A DNA stretch of 64,000 nt from Pseudanabaena sp. M085S1SP2A07QC (GTDB taxonomy: Bacteria; Cyanobacteriota; Cyanobacteriia; Pseudanabaenales; Pseudanabaenaceae): the NCBI GenBank assembly GCA_020404895.1, contig JADBWK010000090.1, positions 1 to 64,000 on the forward strand, read 5' to 3'. The position numbers and the translations under genes are program-made. Numbering within the stretch: position 1 is the stretch's first letter; each line of letters opens with the position of its first letter. The notes below the pieces were generated by a model that saw only the letters and a list, made by a program, of their open reading frames with translations, did no database searches and had not been told where the DNA came from. Shown here one piece after another: positions 1 through 10,127 of the stretch.

Positions 1-189
1 ATGATTCATCGCTCGGAGAATGTCGTCACATAGGCAATAAATCGCTACAATTTCATCATTCATTTTTCTTGCTGCTACTCGGCTCTTGTCCTTTGTAGCA
101 GCTTTTTTTTCTTGTTACTATAGGTAGCAACTTGGGTTAAATATCAGCAATTCTAACCAATTCAATTATGTTTAAGTTTTTAAGCCCAA

Positions 190-226
190 AAAGAAAGGGG
201 TGCTAAGCACCCCTTTCTTTTAGTAT
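190..226. terminator. hairpin AAGAAAGGGGTGCTAAGCACCCCTTTCTTTT
   Basis: perfect inverted repeat followed by a T run, just 3' of the minus-strand sugar transferase. Confidence 0.7.
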
Positions 227-933
227 GCGCCATTTCCCTTAGGAAAAATCACAACTAAAATAGTTTTAAAGATTAAATATAGATCGAGCCAAAAGCTCAT
301 GCGTTTAACATAACTGGCATCCATCTGTACTCTCTTCGCATAAGGAATATCGTTACGCCCCGAAACTTGCCACAGTCCTGCAATACCAGGTCGAACGCTG
401 AGGACTCGATCAATCGCTGAGCCATATTTACTAAGTTCAGCTTGCACTAGTGGTCTTGGACCAACAACACTCATATCGCCTATGAGCACATTCCAAAATT
501 GGGGTAGCTCATCCAAACTAGTTGTCCTCAAGAACTTACCAATTTTAGTAATCCGAGGATCGTGTTTAAGTTTAAAAGATGCTTCATATTCAGCTCGGCT
601 AATCGGACAGGCATTTAAATAATCTTCAAGAGCTTGATCTGCCCCATTAATCATCGTTCTAAACTTAATGCAATTAAATTGAGAACGATTTAAACCAACT
701 CTAGGGTGAATATATAAAACTGAACCGTGAGAACTAATGAAAATCAATAACGTAATTGCCAGATAAATTGGCGAAAACACAGTTAGAACGATTGATGCAA
801 ATATGATATCAAAGACTCTTTTTCCCCAAGTTGCATAATGATCTGTACGATCTGCAACCGATTTCTTTGTACGGAGGCTAACTTGACTATTTGCTTTGCT
901 TCTAGTAATCATCAAATCTTTACACCACACCAC
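220..933 (-). CDS. sugar transferase (undecaprenyl-phosphate sugar phosphotransferase, WcaJ/RfbP-like C-terminal domain)
   Basis: ORF 237 aa with KFRTM, DELPQFWNVLIGDMSVVGPRP and RPGIAGLWQVSGRND motifs; may start at the internal Met (MITRSK). Confidence 0.9.
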   Translation of the reverse strand: MVWCKDLMITRSKANSQVSLRTKKSVADRTDHYATWGKRVFDIIFASIVLTVFSPIYLAITLLIFISSHGSVLYIHPRVGLNRSQFNCIKFRTMINGADQALEDYLNACPISRAEYEASFKLKHDPRITKIGKFLRTTSLDELPQFWNVLIGDMSVVGPRPLVQAELSKYGSAIDRVLSVRPGIAGLWQVSGRNDIPYAKRVQMDASYVKRMSFWLDLYLIFKTILVVIFPKGNGAY

Positions 934-953
934 ATAGTTGAACTAATCATACA

Positions 954-1937
954 ATGCCTGTCTACTTTTATTGGGGCGATGACGACTATCAAATTTCTCA
1001 AGCAGTTAAAAAACTGATAGACACCCATATCGATCCGATGTGGCGAGATTTTAATTATGCAAAAATCAATGCTACGGGGGATCTTGTGGTAATGGACGGA
1101 TTAAACCAAGCGGTGACTTCGCCTTTTGGTAATGGTAGTCGTTTAACTTGGCTCGCCGATACTGCGATCGCCCAACGATGCGCGGAATCACTACTAGCAG
1201 AGTTAGAAAGAACTTTTAATCATTTACCTGTAGACTCCTACATCTTGTTTACATCATCAAATAAGCCTGATGGGAGAGCCAAATCTACCAAGTTATTGCA
1301 GAAGTATGCCCAGATTTTAGAGTTTTCGTTAATCCCTCCTTGGAAAACCGATGCGATCGCTCAATTAGTGAAACAAGCTGCCGCAGAAATTGACTTAAAA
1401 ATAGCATCAGATGGCATAGATTTACTAGTTGATGCGATTGGCAATGATACCCGCCGACTGACAATGGAATTGCAAAAGTTGCAATTATCGCATTATGGAA
1501 AAACGAAGCCACTTACTGCTAAAGAGATTTCCCCATTAGTGCAAGCTTCGGCTCACAATAGTTTGCAATTAGCAAGTGCTATTCGCTTAGCAAATACTAG
1601 TCAGGCACTCTCATTGATTGCGGAATTACTGCGAAACAACGAAGTGGGTTTACGGATTTGTGCAACTTTGGTGGGACAGTTTCGCACATGGCTCTGGATT
1701 AAACTGATGCAAGAATCGGGTGAGCGAGATGATAAGGCGATCGCTGATGCTGCGGAGATTGGTAATCCTAAGCGCGTGTATTTCTTGAAGCAAGAAGTGC
1801 AGGGGCTAAATAGTCAAAAGCTAATGCGATCGCTAAGTATTTTGTTGCGATTAGAAGCCGATCTCAAGCATGGCAAAGACGAAACGGCAACATTGCAAAC
1901 TGCAATTATTGAGCTGTGCCAAGCAATGACCAAATAA
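954..1937 (+). CDS. holA: DNA polymerase III subunit delta
   Basis: 327 aa; N-terminal MPVYFYWGDDDYQI and overall HolA-like layout. Confidence 0.9.
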   Translation: MPVYFYWGDDDYQISQAVKKLIDTHIDPMWRDFNYAKINATGDLVVMDGLNQAVTSPFGNGSRLTWLADTAIAQRCAESLLAELERTFNHLPVDSYILFTSSNKPDGRAKSTKLLQKYAQILEFSLIPPWKTDAIAQLVKQAAAEIDLKIASDGIDLLVDAIGNDTRRLTMELQKLQLSHYGKTKPLTAKEISPLVQASAHNSLQLASAIRLANTSQALSLIAELLRNNEVGLRICATLVGQFRTWLWIKLMQESGERDDKAIADAAEIGNPKRVYFLKQEVQGLNSQKLMRSLSILLRLEADLKHGKDETATLQTAIIELCQAMTK

Positions 1938-1972
1938 GAAAAAGCAGCGCGAAGCGCTGCTTTTTCTTATTT
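1938..1972. terminator. hairpin TAAGAAAAAGCAGCGCGAAGCGCTGCTTTTTCTTA
   Basis: perfect inverted repeat directly after the holA stop. Confidence 0.7.
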
Positions 1973-2030
1973 GCGAGATTTGAAAACATGATCGCTGCTA
2001 ACATGGCAGATAGATCCTTTAATCAGAAGT

Positions 2031-3161
2031 ATGTCCGAACATTCCGCAACAGTTACCGTTGCACTCAATAGTGATAGCCAACCTAATCGCAGTTATGACA
2101 TTGCGATCGCATCGCATAGTCTCAAAAACTTAGGCGATAAATTAGTAGAAATTGGTTTAGGCAAAAAAAGCAAAAAAATTCTCATTGTCTCGAATCCTGT
2201 CATTTATAAGCACTATGGCGAGACTGTCCAGATATCCCTAAGTAATACAGGTTTTGATGTTGCTCATTTAATATTGCCCGCAGGTGAACGCTTTAAAACT
2301 GCTAATTCACTTCAAAAGATTTATGATGCGGCTCTTGCCCATCGTTTAGAACGTTCATCAATGATTGTTGCTCTTGGTGGTGGCGTGATTGGCGATATGT
2401 CAGGCTATGCGGCGGCGACTTGGTTGCGAGGAATCGATCTCGTCCAAGTGCCGACTACACTGCTAGCAATGGTAGATTCCGCGATCGGTGGCAAGACGGG
2501 GATCAACCATCCACAGGGTAAAAACCTAATTGGGGCTTTCTATCAGCCACGACTCGTCTGGGTTGATCCTGAAGTATTAAAAACTTTGCCAGCCCGCGAA
2601 TTTCGCTCAGCGATGGCAGAGGTCATTAAATATGGCGTAATCTGGGATCGGGAATTATTTGATTTGCTTTCTCAATGCGATCGCCTCGATCAGTTGCGCT
2701 ATATTTCATCGGATTTGCTTCAAACCATTTTGTACCGTTGTGCCAAAGCCAAGGCAGAAGTCGTATCTAAGGATGAGAAAGAAGGAAATCTTCGCGCCAT
2801 TCTCAACTATGGTCATACAGTCGGTCACGCGATCGAATCAGTTACCAATTATCGCCTTTACAATCATGGTGAGGCTGTTGGTTTAGGCATGGTCATTGCG
2901 GGTGCGATCGCTGTCGATCTGGGGCTATGGACTGAAGCCGATCAAGCTCAACAGGTTGCAATCATCACCAAAACTCGATTACCACAGACTTTACCTGCGG
3001 ATATTAATCTTGAATTAATTATTGAGTCCCTATCCACCGACAAAAAAGTTGAAGCTGGTCAAGTGCGCTTTATTTTGCCAACGGCGATAGGATCAGTAAC
3101 GCTTAGCGATCGGGTAACCTCAGATCTAGTTAACCAAAATTTACGAAAAATAATGGCATAA
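2031..3161 (+). CDS. aroB: 3-dehydroquinate synthase
   Basis: [44 protein letters not shown] motif. Confidence 0.97.
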   Translation: MSEHSATVTVALNSDSQPNRSYDIAIASHSLKNLGDKLVEIGLGKKSKKILIVSNPVIYKHYGETVQISLSNTGFDVAHLILPAGERFKTANSLQKIYDAALAHRLERSSMIVALGGGVIGDMSGYAAATWLRGIDLVQVPTTLLAMVDSAIGGKTGINHPQGKNLIGAFYQPRLVWVDPEVLKTLPAREFRSAMAEVIKYGVIWDRELFDLLSQCDRLDQLRYISSDLLQTILYRCAKAKAEVVSKDEKEGNLRAILNYGHTVGHAIESVTNYRLYNHGEAVGLGMVIAGAIAVDLGLWTEADQAQQVAIITKTRLPQTLPADINLELIIESLSTDKKVEAGQVRFILPTAIGSVTLSDRVTSDLVNQNLRKIMA

Positions 3162-3339
3162 TACTTGACACATGAAGTGGTAGTTCGTACTATACTTAAA
3201 CGTTTATGTCAAGCAAAAAATTGCTAAGCCCAAATATTTTAAACTCTTAATTTGAATATTAAGCTTCAGATCGGCATATATTTGTCAACCATTAGTAATT
3301 TAAACCAATACCCCCAAGAGTCTAGACAACAGAGATTTC

Positions 3340-3864
3340 ATGACTAAAAAGCCAATTAAAGACCTTCCCCAAATCAACGAACGCATCAGATATCCAAAAA
3401 TTCGAGTCATTGATATGGAGGGGGAGCAACTCGGCATCCTAACCCCCAAAGAAGCCTTGAAAATGGCTGAAGAAAAAGAGCTAGATCTTGTGCTGGTCAG
3501 CGATAAAGCTGATCCTCCTGTTTGTCGAATCATGGACTATGGCAAATTCAAGTTTGAGCAAGAGAAGAAAGCACGCGAAGCTCGCAAAAAGCAACATACT
3601 TCCGATGTTAAAGAAGTCAAGATGCGTTACAAAATTGAGGAGCATGACTATAAAGTGCGAATCAATCATGCAGAACGCTTTTTGAAAGAAGGTGATAAGG
3701 TCAAAGCAACAGTTATGTTTCGCGGACGCGAGATTCAGCACGTTGATCTTGCTGAGGTTTTGTTGAATCGCATGGCTAGTGATCTAGAATCTGTCGCTGA
3801 GATCCAACAATATCCTAAGCGCGAAGGAAGAAACATCACTATGTTAATGGCTCCCAAGAAATAA
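3340..3864 (+). CDS. infC: translation initiation factor IF-3
   Basis: [22 protein letters not shown]...[14 protein letters not shown]. Confidence 0.97.
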   Translation: MTKKPIKDLPQINERIRYPKIRVIDMEGEQLGILTPKEALKMAEEKELDLVLVSDKADPPVCRIMDYGKFKFEQEKKAREARKKQHTSDVKEVKMRYKIEEHDYKVRINHAERFLKEGDKVKATVMFRGREIQHVDLAEVLLNRMASDLESVAEIQQYPKREGRNITMLMAPKK

Positions 3865-3867
3865 TCA

Positions 3868-3897
3868 AAAAGCCTCGCAAAGCGGGGCTTTTTGATT
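3868..3897. terminator. Rho-independent-like hairpin after infC
   Basis: AAAAAGCCTCGCAAAGCGGGGCTTTTTG. Confidence 0.7.
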
Positions 3898-3994
3898 TAT
3901 AACTGTCTTTAGCGTAGCCATTTTTTGCTTTGGCATACAAAGAGATAGCTAGGAGATAAAACCCCAAATAACAACACCATTTTGAGAATTAGTA

Positions 3995-4861
3995 TTATCG
4001 AGCAGGAGGCAATAGCGTAAATGGGGCAGTGGTAGGCTGAGGGTTTGCTGGGACAGGGGCTACTGGAGCAACAGCAGGGTCAACAGGTTGATCAGGATTA
4101 GAACTAATAATAGGAGCACCTACAGCACGTAATACCTCAACTCCATTTTGCTGTAACACAACAATTGGTGGCTCTGCATTGGTATCAATTCGTTTCACCA
4201 ATACTCTACCGTTAGAAATCATTTGACCAGCACTAACATAACGAGATGTTGACTCACCAAAGGCACTAATAATTGCGTAGATTGTACCTGCAACTTCAAC
4301 AGTACCTGTGACTTTTGTACCATCAGCAGCTCTAGTGTCAGGTGGCAACACTATTTTACTCGGACGGTTAGATGTTCTTACAACTACAGCAGCCCTTAGA
4401 TTAGGTTGTACTTGTACTTTCTTTGCCAACAATGTTTCCAACTTTGGTACTGGATTAATCACAGTACTAGTGAAGGGATCGCGAGATTGTTTAGAGTCAA
4501 CGCCAATTTTTTGTTCTAGTTCCTGAACTCTTGCCTGCTTATCCGTGATGGCAATCAGATCCTGTGTTTTTTGACCAGCCACAAATGGAGTGTTAAAGGT
4601 CGGTGCGGCAGGGGTTTCAGCAACCTTGGGGGCAGTACTTATAGGCGCACTACCAGCAAGAGTAGGCAATGGCTGCCCTGATTCGGCAAGTAACCTCATT
4701 TGTTCACAATCTGTCCCAGAAGCAAACATACCTGTCTTAATGATGCCTTGTCTGGTTTCTCTTGCTGTGCTGATCGTACATTGGACTGGTGTACCCTCAC
4801 CGCAAGCACTAAGGATTGTAGTAACGCTAAGAATCACGCCAGCTAGGTAATAAATACGCAT
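3995..4861 (-). CDS. putative lipoprotein of unknown function
   Basis: from internal Met16: MRIYYLAGVILSVTTILSACGEG, with LSAC lipobox; Pro/Ala-rich C-terminus. Confidence 0.7.
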   Translation of the reverse strand: MRIYYLAGVILSVTTILSACGEGTPVQCTISTARETRQGIIKTGMFASGTDCEQMRLLAESGQPLPTLAGSAPISTAPKVAETPAAPTFNTPFVAGQKTQDLIAITDKQARVQELEQKIGVDSKQSRDPFTSTVINPVPKLETLLAKKVQVQPNLRAAVVVRTSNRPSKIVLPPDTRAADGTKVTGTVEVAGTIYAIISAFGESTSRYVSAGQMISNGRVLVKRIDTNAEPPIVVLQQNGVEVLRAVGAPIISSNPDQPVDPAVAPVAPVPANPQPTTAPFTLLPPAR

Positions 4862-5195
4862 AATAAAGTTCCTCTGCTGCCTACTTGGTTTTCGGTACAG
4901 CGTCATCCAAATTTTGTCGATTTTGACTGCAAGATACTAAAGCATTATGGTAATTTTGGCAATCATTAACAAGAGATAACCCAAGTTTCATAATGAATCC
5001 AATTCTGGGGTTGTAGTTTTTACAGTGCTGTAATACCAATTATCAAAATGTCGTTGCCATTTTGATAACTTAAAAGCCTTACTGAAATTGGTATAACCAA
5101 ATCCAGTAAGGCTTTTAAGTTATGGCAGTTTGCGCTTCAGTGAAACTGCTGTAGGTACAGAGTCAGATTGCTGTCATTTATACTTTTAATAGTGA

Positions 5196-5867
5196 TTGGC
5201 GGAGAAATTTGTGGAAATTACATCTGAAGTTTATCAAGGTCAATTTGGTGAGTTTACGATTACGAAAGACGATCGCTTTGGGGTAATTGTGTACCGCAGT
5301 TCTTTAGCGATTGCCTCCCTATGTTTTAGCTTGGGAGCAATATTAGTGCTGTTGCAGCCCAATAATCCTGAAATCCTAAGTTGGTTGACTTTGCTGTATA
5401 TCGGATTTTCTGTCGGGTTAGGTGTTGCGCTATGGACGATTCATATTTATCTGGAGTTACTGCATCGGGTTTTGCAGAGCTTTTGGGCGATTGGGACGAT
5501 CGCTACAGTGGTTGTAGAACTTTACTCTCCTGAGCCTTTAGCGATCGCTATTTACAATAATCCGTTCGCGCTTATTGGTGTCGGGTTTAGCTTTGCTGCT
5601 CTAACTGGAATTTTTTTCAAAGAGACTTTTTGTTTTAATCGTTTTGAAACAAAGTTTTTAGTCCCCCTATTGCCTCTGCTAATTCTTGGTCATTTGGTGA
5701 ATATTTTGCCTGTAGCGATCGAGCGCGGACTATTAGCTGCTTGGGCAGTTTTGTTTGTAATCTTTGCGATTCGTAAAGTGACTCAAGAAATTCCACCTGA
5801 TATTGGTGATAAGTCGGTCTTTGCCTACCTCAAAGCTGAAAAACTTAGTAAGCAGCAAGCTGCATAA
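5196..5867 (+). CDS. multi-pass membrane protein, DUF2301-like
   Basis: 223 aa with several hydrophobic segments; start uncertain (TTG 5196 or GTG 5211). Confidence 0.6.
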   Translation: MAEKFVEITSEVYQGQFGEFTITKDDRFGVIVYRSSLAIASLCFSLGAILVLLQPNNPEILSWLTLLYIGFSVGLGVALWTIHIYLELLHRVLQSFWAIGTIATVVVELYSPEPLAIAIYNNPFALIGVGFSFAALTGIFFKETFCFNRFETKFLVPLLPLLILGHLVNILPVAIERGLLAAWAVLFVIFAIRKVTQEIPPDIGDKSVFAYLKAEKLSKQQAA

Positions 5868-5917
5868 TAATTTCTAAAAGTGTGGCTGCACTTTCGGAAA
5901 TTAAAAACTAGCCCCAA

Positions 5918-5990
5918 TTAGGACGTAAAACCCAAGAATTGATTGGCTGCGCGAAGCGCAGCCAATCAATTCTTGGGTTTTGGTTTGTCC
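5918..5990. repeat. framed hairpin repeat: TTAGGACGTAAAACCCAA-[variable stem]-TTGGGTTTTGGTTTGTCC
   Basis: long perfect inverted repeat with GCGCGAAGCGC centre; scaffold shared with 9964, 26267, 53784, 53906 and 62580. Confidence 0.8.
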
Positions 5991-6086
5991 AAAGATGCTT
6001 GTGGCTTTACCTCAAAAAGTCCATGCCTAAAAAGATTTATAAAGCAACGCTCTCTATATTTTTATTCATAGGCATAATAAATATTT

Positions 6087-6782
6087 ATGAATAAAGCTTT
6101 TACTTCTCAAGCTGATGACTGGACACCTGCGATCACTACAGTGCAAAAGCGCTACGATCGCGAATATCGCAATGAAGCATTTGATTTGCCTGAAGAGGTG
6201 GAGTCGATGCCTCTGTTTCGGGAGTGGGTAAGTCATGCTCTGTCTAGCAAAATTGCTTCGCCATTTTGGGAACTTGCCCAATTTCAAAAAAATCAGCGTT
6301 GCTTAGATATTGGCTGTGGGGTAAGTTTTTTGATTTATCCTTGGCGCGACTGGGAAGTGTTTTTTTACGGACAGGAAATTAGTTTTGTGGCAAAAGAAGC
6401 TCTTAATTCAAGGGGTTCGCAACTAAATTCCAAATTATTTAAAGGTGTGCAGCATGGAGCAGCTCACCAGTTAGGTTATGAAAATGGATTTTTTGATCGC
6501 ATAATTGCCACTGGGTTTAGCTGCTATTACCCTCCTGAGTATTTGAAATTGGTTTTGCGTGAGGCTAAGCGAGTATTAAAACCGAATGGGGTATTGATTT
6601 TTGACGCAATCAATCCTGATTTGGAGTTTGCCGAAAATTGGGCGATTTTAGAAACCTATTTAGGTGCTGAGGTTTTTCTGACACCCCTTAGTGAAGTTAC
6701 GGAACTGGTACAGTCGATGGGTGGCAAAATTACTGCCAAAAAAGATGGGTTGCTATTTTGTATGTATCGCGTTCAGTGGTAA
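6087..6782 (+). CDS. SAM-dependent methyltransferase
   Basis: CLDIGCGVSFLIYPW motif I and LREAKRVLKPNGVLIFDAINPD. Confidence 0.85.
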   Translation: MNKAFTSQADDWTPAITTVQKRYDREYRNEAFDLPEEVESMPLFREWVSHALSSKIASPFWELAQFQKNQRCLDIGCGVSFLIYPWRDWEVFFYGQEISFVAKEALNSRGSQLNSKLFKGVQHGAAHQLGYENGFFDRIIATGFSCYYPPEYLKLVLREAKRVLKPNGVLIFDAINPDLEFAENWAILETYLGAEVFLTPLSEVTELVQSMGGKITAKKDGLLFCMYRVQW

Positions 6783-6835
6783 TTTGTTGAGAGTGGCGCA
6801 ATGCGCCGCTCTCAACAAGTATTTGGTTTTTATTT

Positions 6836-7123
6836 ATGTCTGAAAATTCTCAAACAACGGGTGCTGATGCGATCGATGTCGCGATCGCGCAGGGTATCGA
6901 CTTTGATGGCACACCAATTGACCCTAAGAAACTTGATCTCTATAGCAGCGTAATGGCGCTTGAAGGCAATCGTCAGCGCAGTGGCGTAACTAATACCATG
7001 CGATCGCGCATTGTCCGTATTGGCGCAAAACACATCCCTCAAGATGAACTCAATCAAAAGTTGCTGGATGCAGGATTTGCCCCACTAAAGGACAAAGACA
7101 TAGCCTTTTTTTACAATAAATAA
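6836..7123 (+). CDS. conserved cyanobacterial small protein (DUF4090-like)
   Basis: 95 aa ORF; resembles a cyanobacterial family recalled from memory. Confidence 0.6.
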   Translation: MSENSQTTGADAIDVAIAQGIDFDGTPIDPKKLDLYSSVMALEGNRQRSGVTNTMRSRIVRIGAKHIPQDELNQKLLDAGFAPLKDKDIAFFYNK

Positions 7124-7210
7124 CTTGTTCTTTAAGAAAGGTTTTGCCAAGCGAAACCTTTCTTTTTTCTTGAGCCTTTTGGCGGAATTTCCAGTAAATT
7201 TTGGGCATAC

Positions 7211-7747
7211 TTGTTGATATGCAACCATGCGATCAACATGATTAAGTATTGGAAAGCTAGATCTACTGCTTTAGTTACCGCTTTGCTCTTAACGGGACTG
7301 AGCGGCGGAATAAACTCAATTAATTTAGATAGGGCGATCGCTCAAACCACATCTCGCACTATTCGTAGCCAAGATATCGAAAAGCTAAGGCGATCAGGAC
7401 AGCGCTGGATCGAAATTCGTTTGCGTAGTCAGAGACTATTAGCGTGGCAAGGAAACCAACTCGTTTATGCAGTAGTTGTCTCGACGGGCAAAAGTGCTAC
7501 GCCAACGCCTACAGGGCTTTTTAATGTTCAGTCGAAATATCCTACGGGAAGAATGCAAGGTGAAGACTATAACGTGCCAGACGTTCCTTATATCATGTAT
7601 TACAGTGGCAACTATGCCATTCATGGAGCATATTGGCATCGTAGCTTTGGAATACCCATCAGTCATGGCTGTACTAACGTCGCCCCCGATCATGCGGCGT
7701 GGCTGTATCGATGGGCTTCTGTGGGCACACCTGTGGTTGTGCGTTAG
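7211..7747 (+). CDS. L,D-transpeptidase (YkuD)
   Basis: HGAYWHRSFGIPISHGCTNVAP catalytic motif and N-terminal signal-like region. Confidence 0.93.
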   Translation: MLICNHAINMIKYWKARSTALVTALLLTGLSGGINSINLDRAIAQTTSRTIRSQDIEKLRRSGQRWIEIRLRSQRLLAWQGNQLVYAVVVSTGKSATPTPTGLFNVQSKYPTGRMQGEDYNVPDVPYIMYYSGNYAIHGAYWHRSFGIPISHGCTNVAPDHAAWLYRWASVGTPVVVR

Positions 7748-7926
7748 CAAAAAAAAACTAAAAACAGCACCGCCCGCTACGTGGGCGGTACAGTTTTTAG
7801 GTTTTTGCTAAATAAAACTTAACGAGCTAGAAATAGACAGAGGCGATCGCCTCACAGTAACCTAGAGACAGTATCTGTAATCATTTTATTTTTCACATTA
7901 CAGTCTTTAGGAATAAGGATAAAACT

Positions 7927-8118
7927 ATGGCAGTTGCACGTGGTTCTAAAGTTCGCATTTTGCGTAAAGAGTCCTACTGGTATCGCGAAGTCGGTACTGT
8001 GGCTTCCGTTGATAAAAGCGGCATCATTTACCCAGTGATTGTTCGTTTTGACAGCGTAAACTACTCCAACATCGCAACCAACAACTTTGCGATCGATGAA
8101 GTTGAAGAAGTCGCCTAG
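7927..8118 (+). CDS. psaE: photosystem I reaction centre subunit IV
   Basis: [42 protein letters not shown]. Confidence 0.97.
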   Translation: MAVARGSKVRILRKESYWYREVGTVASVDKSGIIYPVIVRFDSVNYSNIATNNFAIDEVEEVA

Positions 8119-8235
8119 ATTCTTCTGACTCAAAACCCAAAAACAAGAAGGGACGCTTTGCGCCCCTTCTTGTTTTTATGGGTCTGAAAACTACTTTTTA
8201 CTTTTACTTTTACTTTTTTACTTTTTACTTGTCAA

Positions 8236-9105
8236 ATGCCCGAATTACCAGAAGTTGAGACAGTTCGTATTGGTTTAAATGAAAATACGCTGGGTTGGCA
8301 GATTGAAGGTGGTGAGGTATTGCTGCCCCGTGCGATCGCCTATCCTGAAAATTCAGAGGCATTTTTAGCGGCGGTCATTGGTGCTGAGTTCACAGAATGG
8401 CAACGACGGGGGAAATATTTAATTGCTCAGCTTTCGCAGGGCGATCGGTTGGGGGTACATTTACGAATGACGGGGAGTTTGCTCTGGTACGATCGCGATA
8501 CTGCCGTGGGCAAGCATACGCGGGTGAGGTTGTTTTTAAAGGAAAAAAGAAAAGGGAAAAAGGAAAAAAAGGTAGGCTTGAAGGAGTTGCGATTTGATGA
8601 TCAGCGAACTTTTGGTAAGGTTTGGTGGGTTCCATCTCATCAACCAACAGAATCAATTATTACGGGTTTACAGAATTTAGGTTTGGAACCTTTTGATCCT
8701 GAGTTTACGTCAGATCATTTAGCCGCAAAATTTAGCCGTACTGGTCGCCCGATAAAAACTGTGCTCCTAGATCAGGAAACTGTCGCAGGGATTGGGAATA
8801 TCTATGCTGATGAATCATTATTTTTGGGCAAAATCCATCCTCAAAAAGCTGCAAATTCTCTTAGTTTGGAACAGGTTATATCTCTACGTCTAGGAATTAT
8901 CCGTTCTCTGAGTGATGGTATAGCGAAGGGTGGAACGACTTTTAGTTCTTTTCAGAATGTGGCTGGTCTGAAGGGAAACTACATCAATACAGCTTGGGTA
9001 TTTCGACGAACTGGTCAGCCTTGTAATGTCTGCGGTACATTAATCTCAAGAATTAAGCTCGGTGGGCGCTCGACACATTTTTGTTCTCAATGTCAGAGTT
9101 TATAG
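8236..9105 (+). CDS. mutM: formamidopyrimidine-DNA glycosylase
   Basis: MPELPEVETVR N-terminus and C-terminal zinc finger CNVCGTLISRIKLGGRSTHFCSQCQ. Confidence 0.97.
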   Translation: MPELPEVETVRIGLNENTLGWQIEGGEVLLPRAIAYPENSEAFLAAVIGAEFTEWQRRGKYLIAQLSQGDRLGVHLRMTGSLLWYDRDTAVGKHTRVRLFLKEKRKGKKEKKVGLKELRFDDQRTFGKVWWVPSHQPTESIITGLQNLGLEPFDPEFTSDHLAAKFSRTGRPIKTVLLDQETVAGIGNIYADESLFLGKIHPQKAANSLSLEQVISLRLGIIRSLSDGIAKGGTTFSSFQNVAGLKGNYINTAWVFRRTGQPCNVCGTLISRIKLGGRSTHFCSQCQSL

Positions 9106-9225
9106 CGATCACCAATTCATAGTGATCACCCTTCACAACACATAAATGTGATCGCCTTTTCCCTATATCAAACTGCAATCTCCACTCATCATTCACAAAA
9201 CTGATCTCCTATCAATCAATAAAAA

Positions 9226-9711
9226 TCACCAGACTCTCGGTTGTAAACTTTCACTATTGGCAATAATTACAGAATCGCCTGCGGGTTCGATTAGAAACAG
9301 TCTTTCTTGTGTTGCATATTCATCTGCCTTTTCATCAATTTTGATTCCTACTACGGCTCCATAAACCTTGTAATTTTTATATTTTGGAAATGCTTCTTTA
9401 AATCTTGCTAATACTTCTAAAAATCTCTTCACATTGCAAATTTCTAAATGTGACTTAACTTCGATCTCTACTATTTCATTACTATTTTCCACCAGAATAT
9501 CAATTTCCATTGAGCCTCGATCATCATCACTCTTTACGCGCATAGCGGTGTAATGAACGTCAATTCCCTGTTCTCTAAAAATTCTAGCAGCGGCAGGTTT
9601 GATTAGATTTTCAACAAATTCTGCCCATCGGCTGGTTAGTCCCCCGACTTGTTTGTTAGTTTGTTCAATTTGTTTATTAGTTTGCTCAATAGTCTTTCGG
9701 AGTTCCGCCAT
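9226..9711 (-). CDS. PD-(D/E)XK nuclease-like protein (DUF3782-like)
   Basis: EIDILVENSNEIVEIEVKS nuclease-like core after an N-terminal coiled coil (TNKQIEQTNKQ). Confidence 0.7.
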   Translation of the reverse strand: MAELRKTIEQTNKQIEQTNKQVGGLTSRWAEFVENLIKPAAARIFREQGIDVHYTAMRVKSDDDRGSMEIDILVENSNEIVEIEVKSHLEICNVKRFLEVLARFKEAFPKYKNYKVYGAVVGIKIDEKADEYATQERLFLIEPAGDSVIIANSESLQPRVW

Positions 9712-9881
9712 TTCTAGTTCGGCTTGTTGCTGATGTTCTCAGCCTTGACATTGGTGTTCCTGGCCTTTCACTAAATCTCTTGCCGCATCCTTTACACAAA
9801 TAGTTCTGGATATTTGCCATCTTGGTGGTGATGTTTGCCATTTTTGATGATCTTTTGGCTCTGGCAGTGGGGGCATCCCAT
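9712..9881 (-). pseudogene. remnant of a transposase N-terminal zinc ribbon
   Basis: MGCPHCQSQKIIKNGKHHHQDGK, then a frame change, then QNYLCKGCGKRFSERPGTPMSRLRTSA; looks like a 4-nt (TATC) frameshifting insertion. Confidence 0.65.
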
Positions 9882-9963
9882 AGCTTTCTCCTTTTCTCTG
9901 CCTCTATTTTCTCATATCACTAATTCAATGACCAGTGCCCAGGGCTGAAGTAATAAAAGGTTT

Positions 9964-10034
9964 GCTTAGGATATAAAACCCAAAATAAAAGTGGCGGCGC
10001 TTCGCGCCGTCACTTTTATTTTGGGTTTGAATTG
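9964..10034. repeat. framed hairpin repeat: GCTTAGGATATAAAACCCAAA-[stem]-TTTGGGTTTGAATTG
   Basis: inverted repeat sharing its scaffold with 5918, 53784 and 53906. Confidence 0.8.
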
Positions 10035-10127
10035 ATCGCTATATTTTGGTAAAAGTCTGATCAAGTGAGACTTTTATGACAGAATTTATAAGCACAATGT
10101 CAAAAAGTTTTCGTTTAGATAGCCATC

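Noticed and set aside
1285-1512. Minus-strand ORFs overlapping core genes (1285..1512, 3481..3741, 57812..58033 and many similar)
   Set aside because: Each lies fully inside a well-supported gene on the other strand or frame, with no recognisable domain or RBS.
5035-5135. TACCAATT...AATTGGTA nested inverted repeat as a small RNA gene
   Set aside because: Clear inverted repeats (AGCCTTACT/AGTAAGGCT), but no promoter or terminator evidence; more likely another dispersed repeat.
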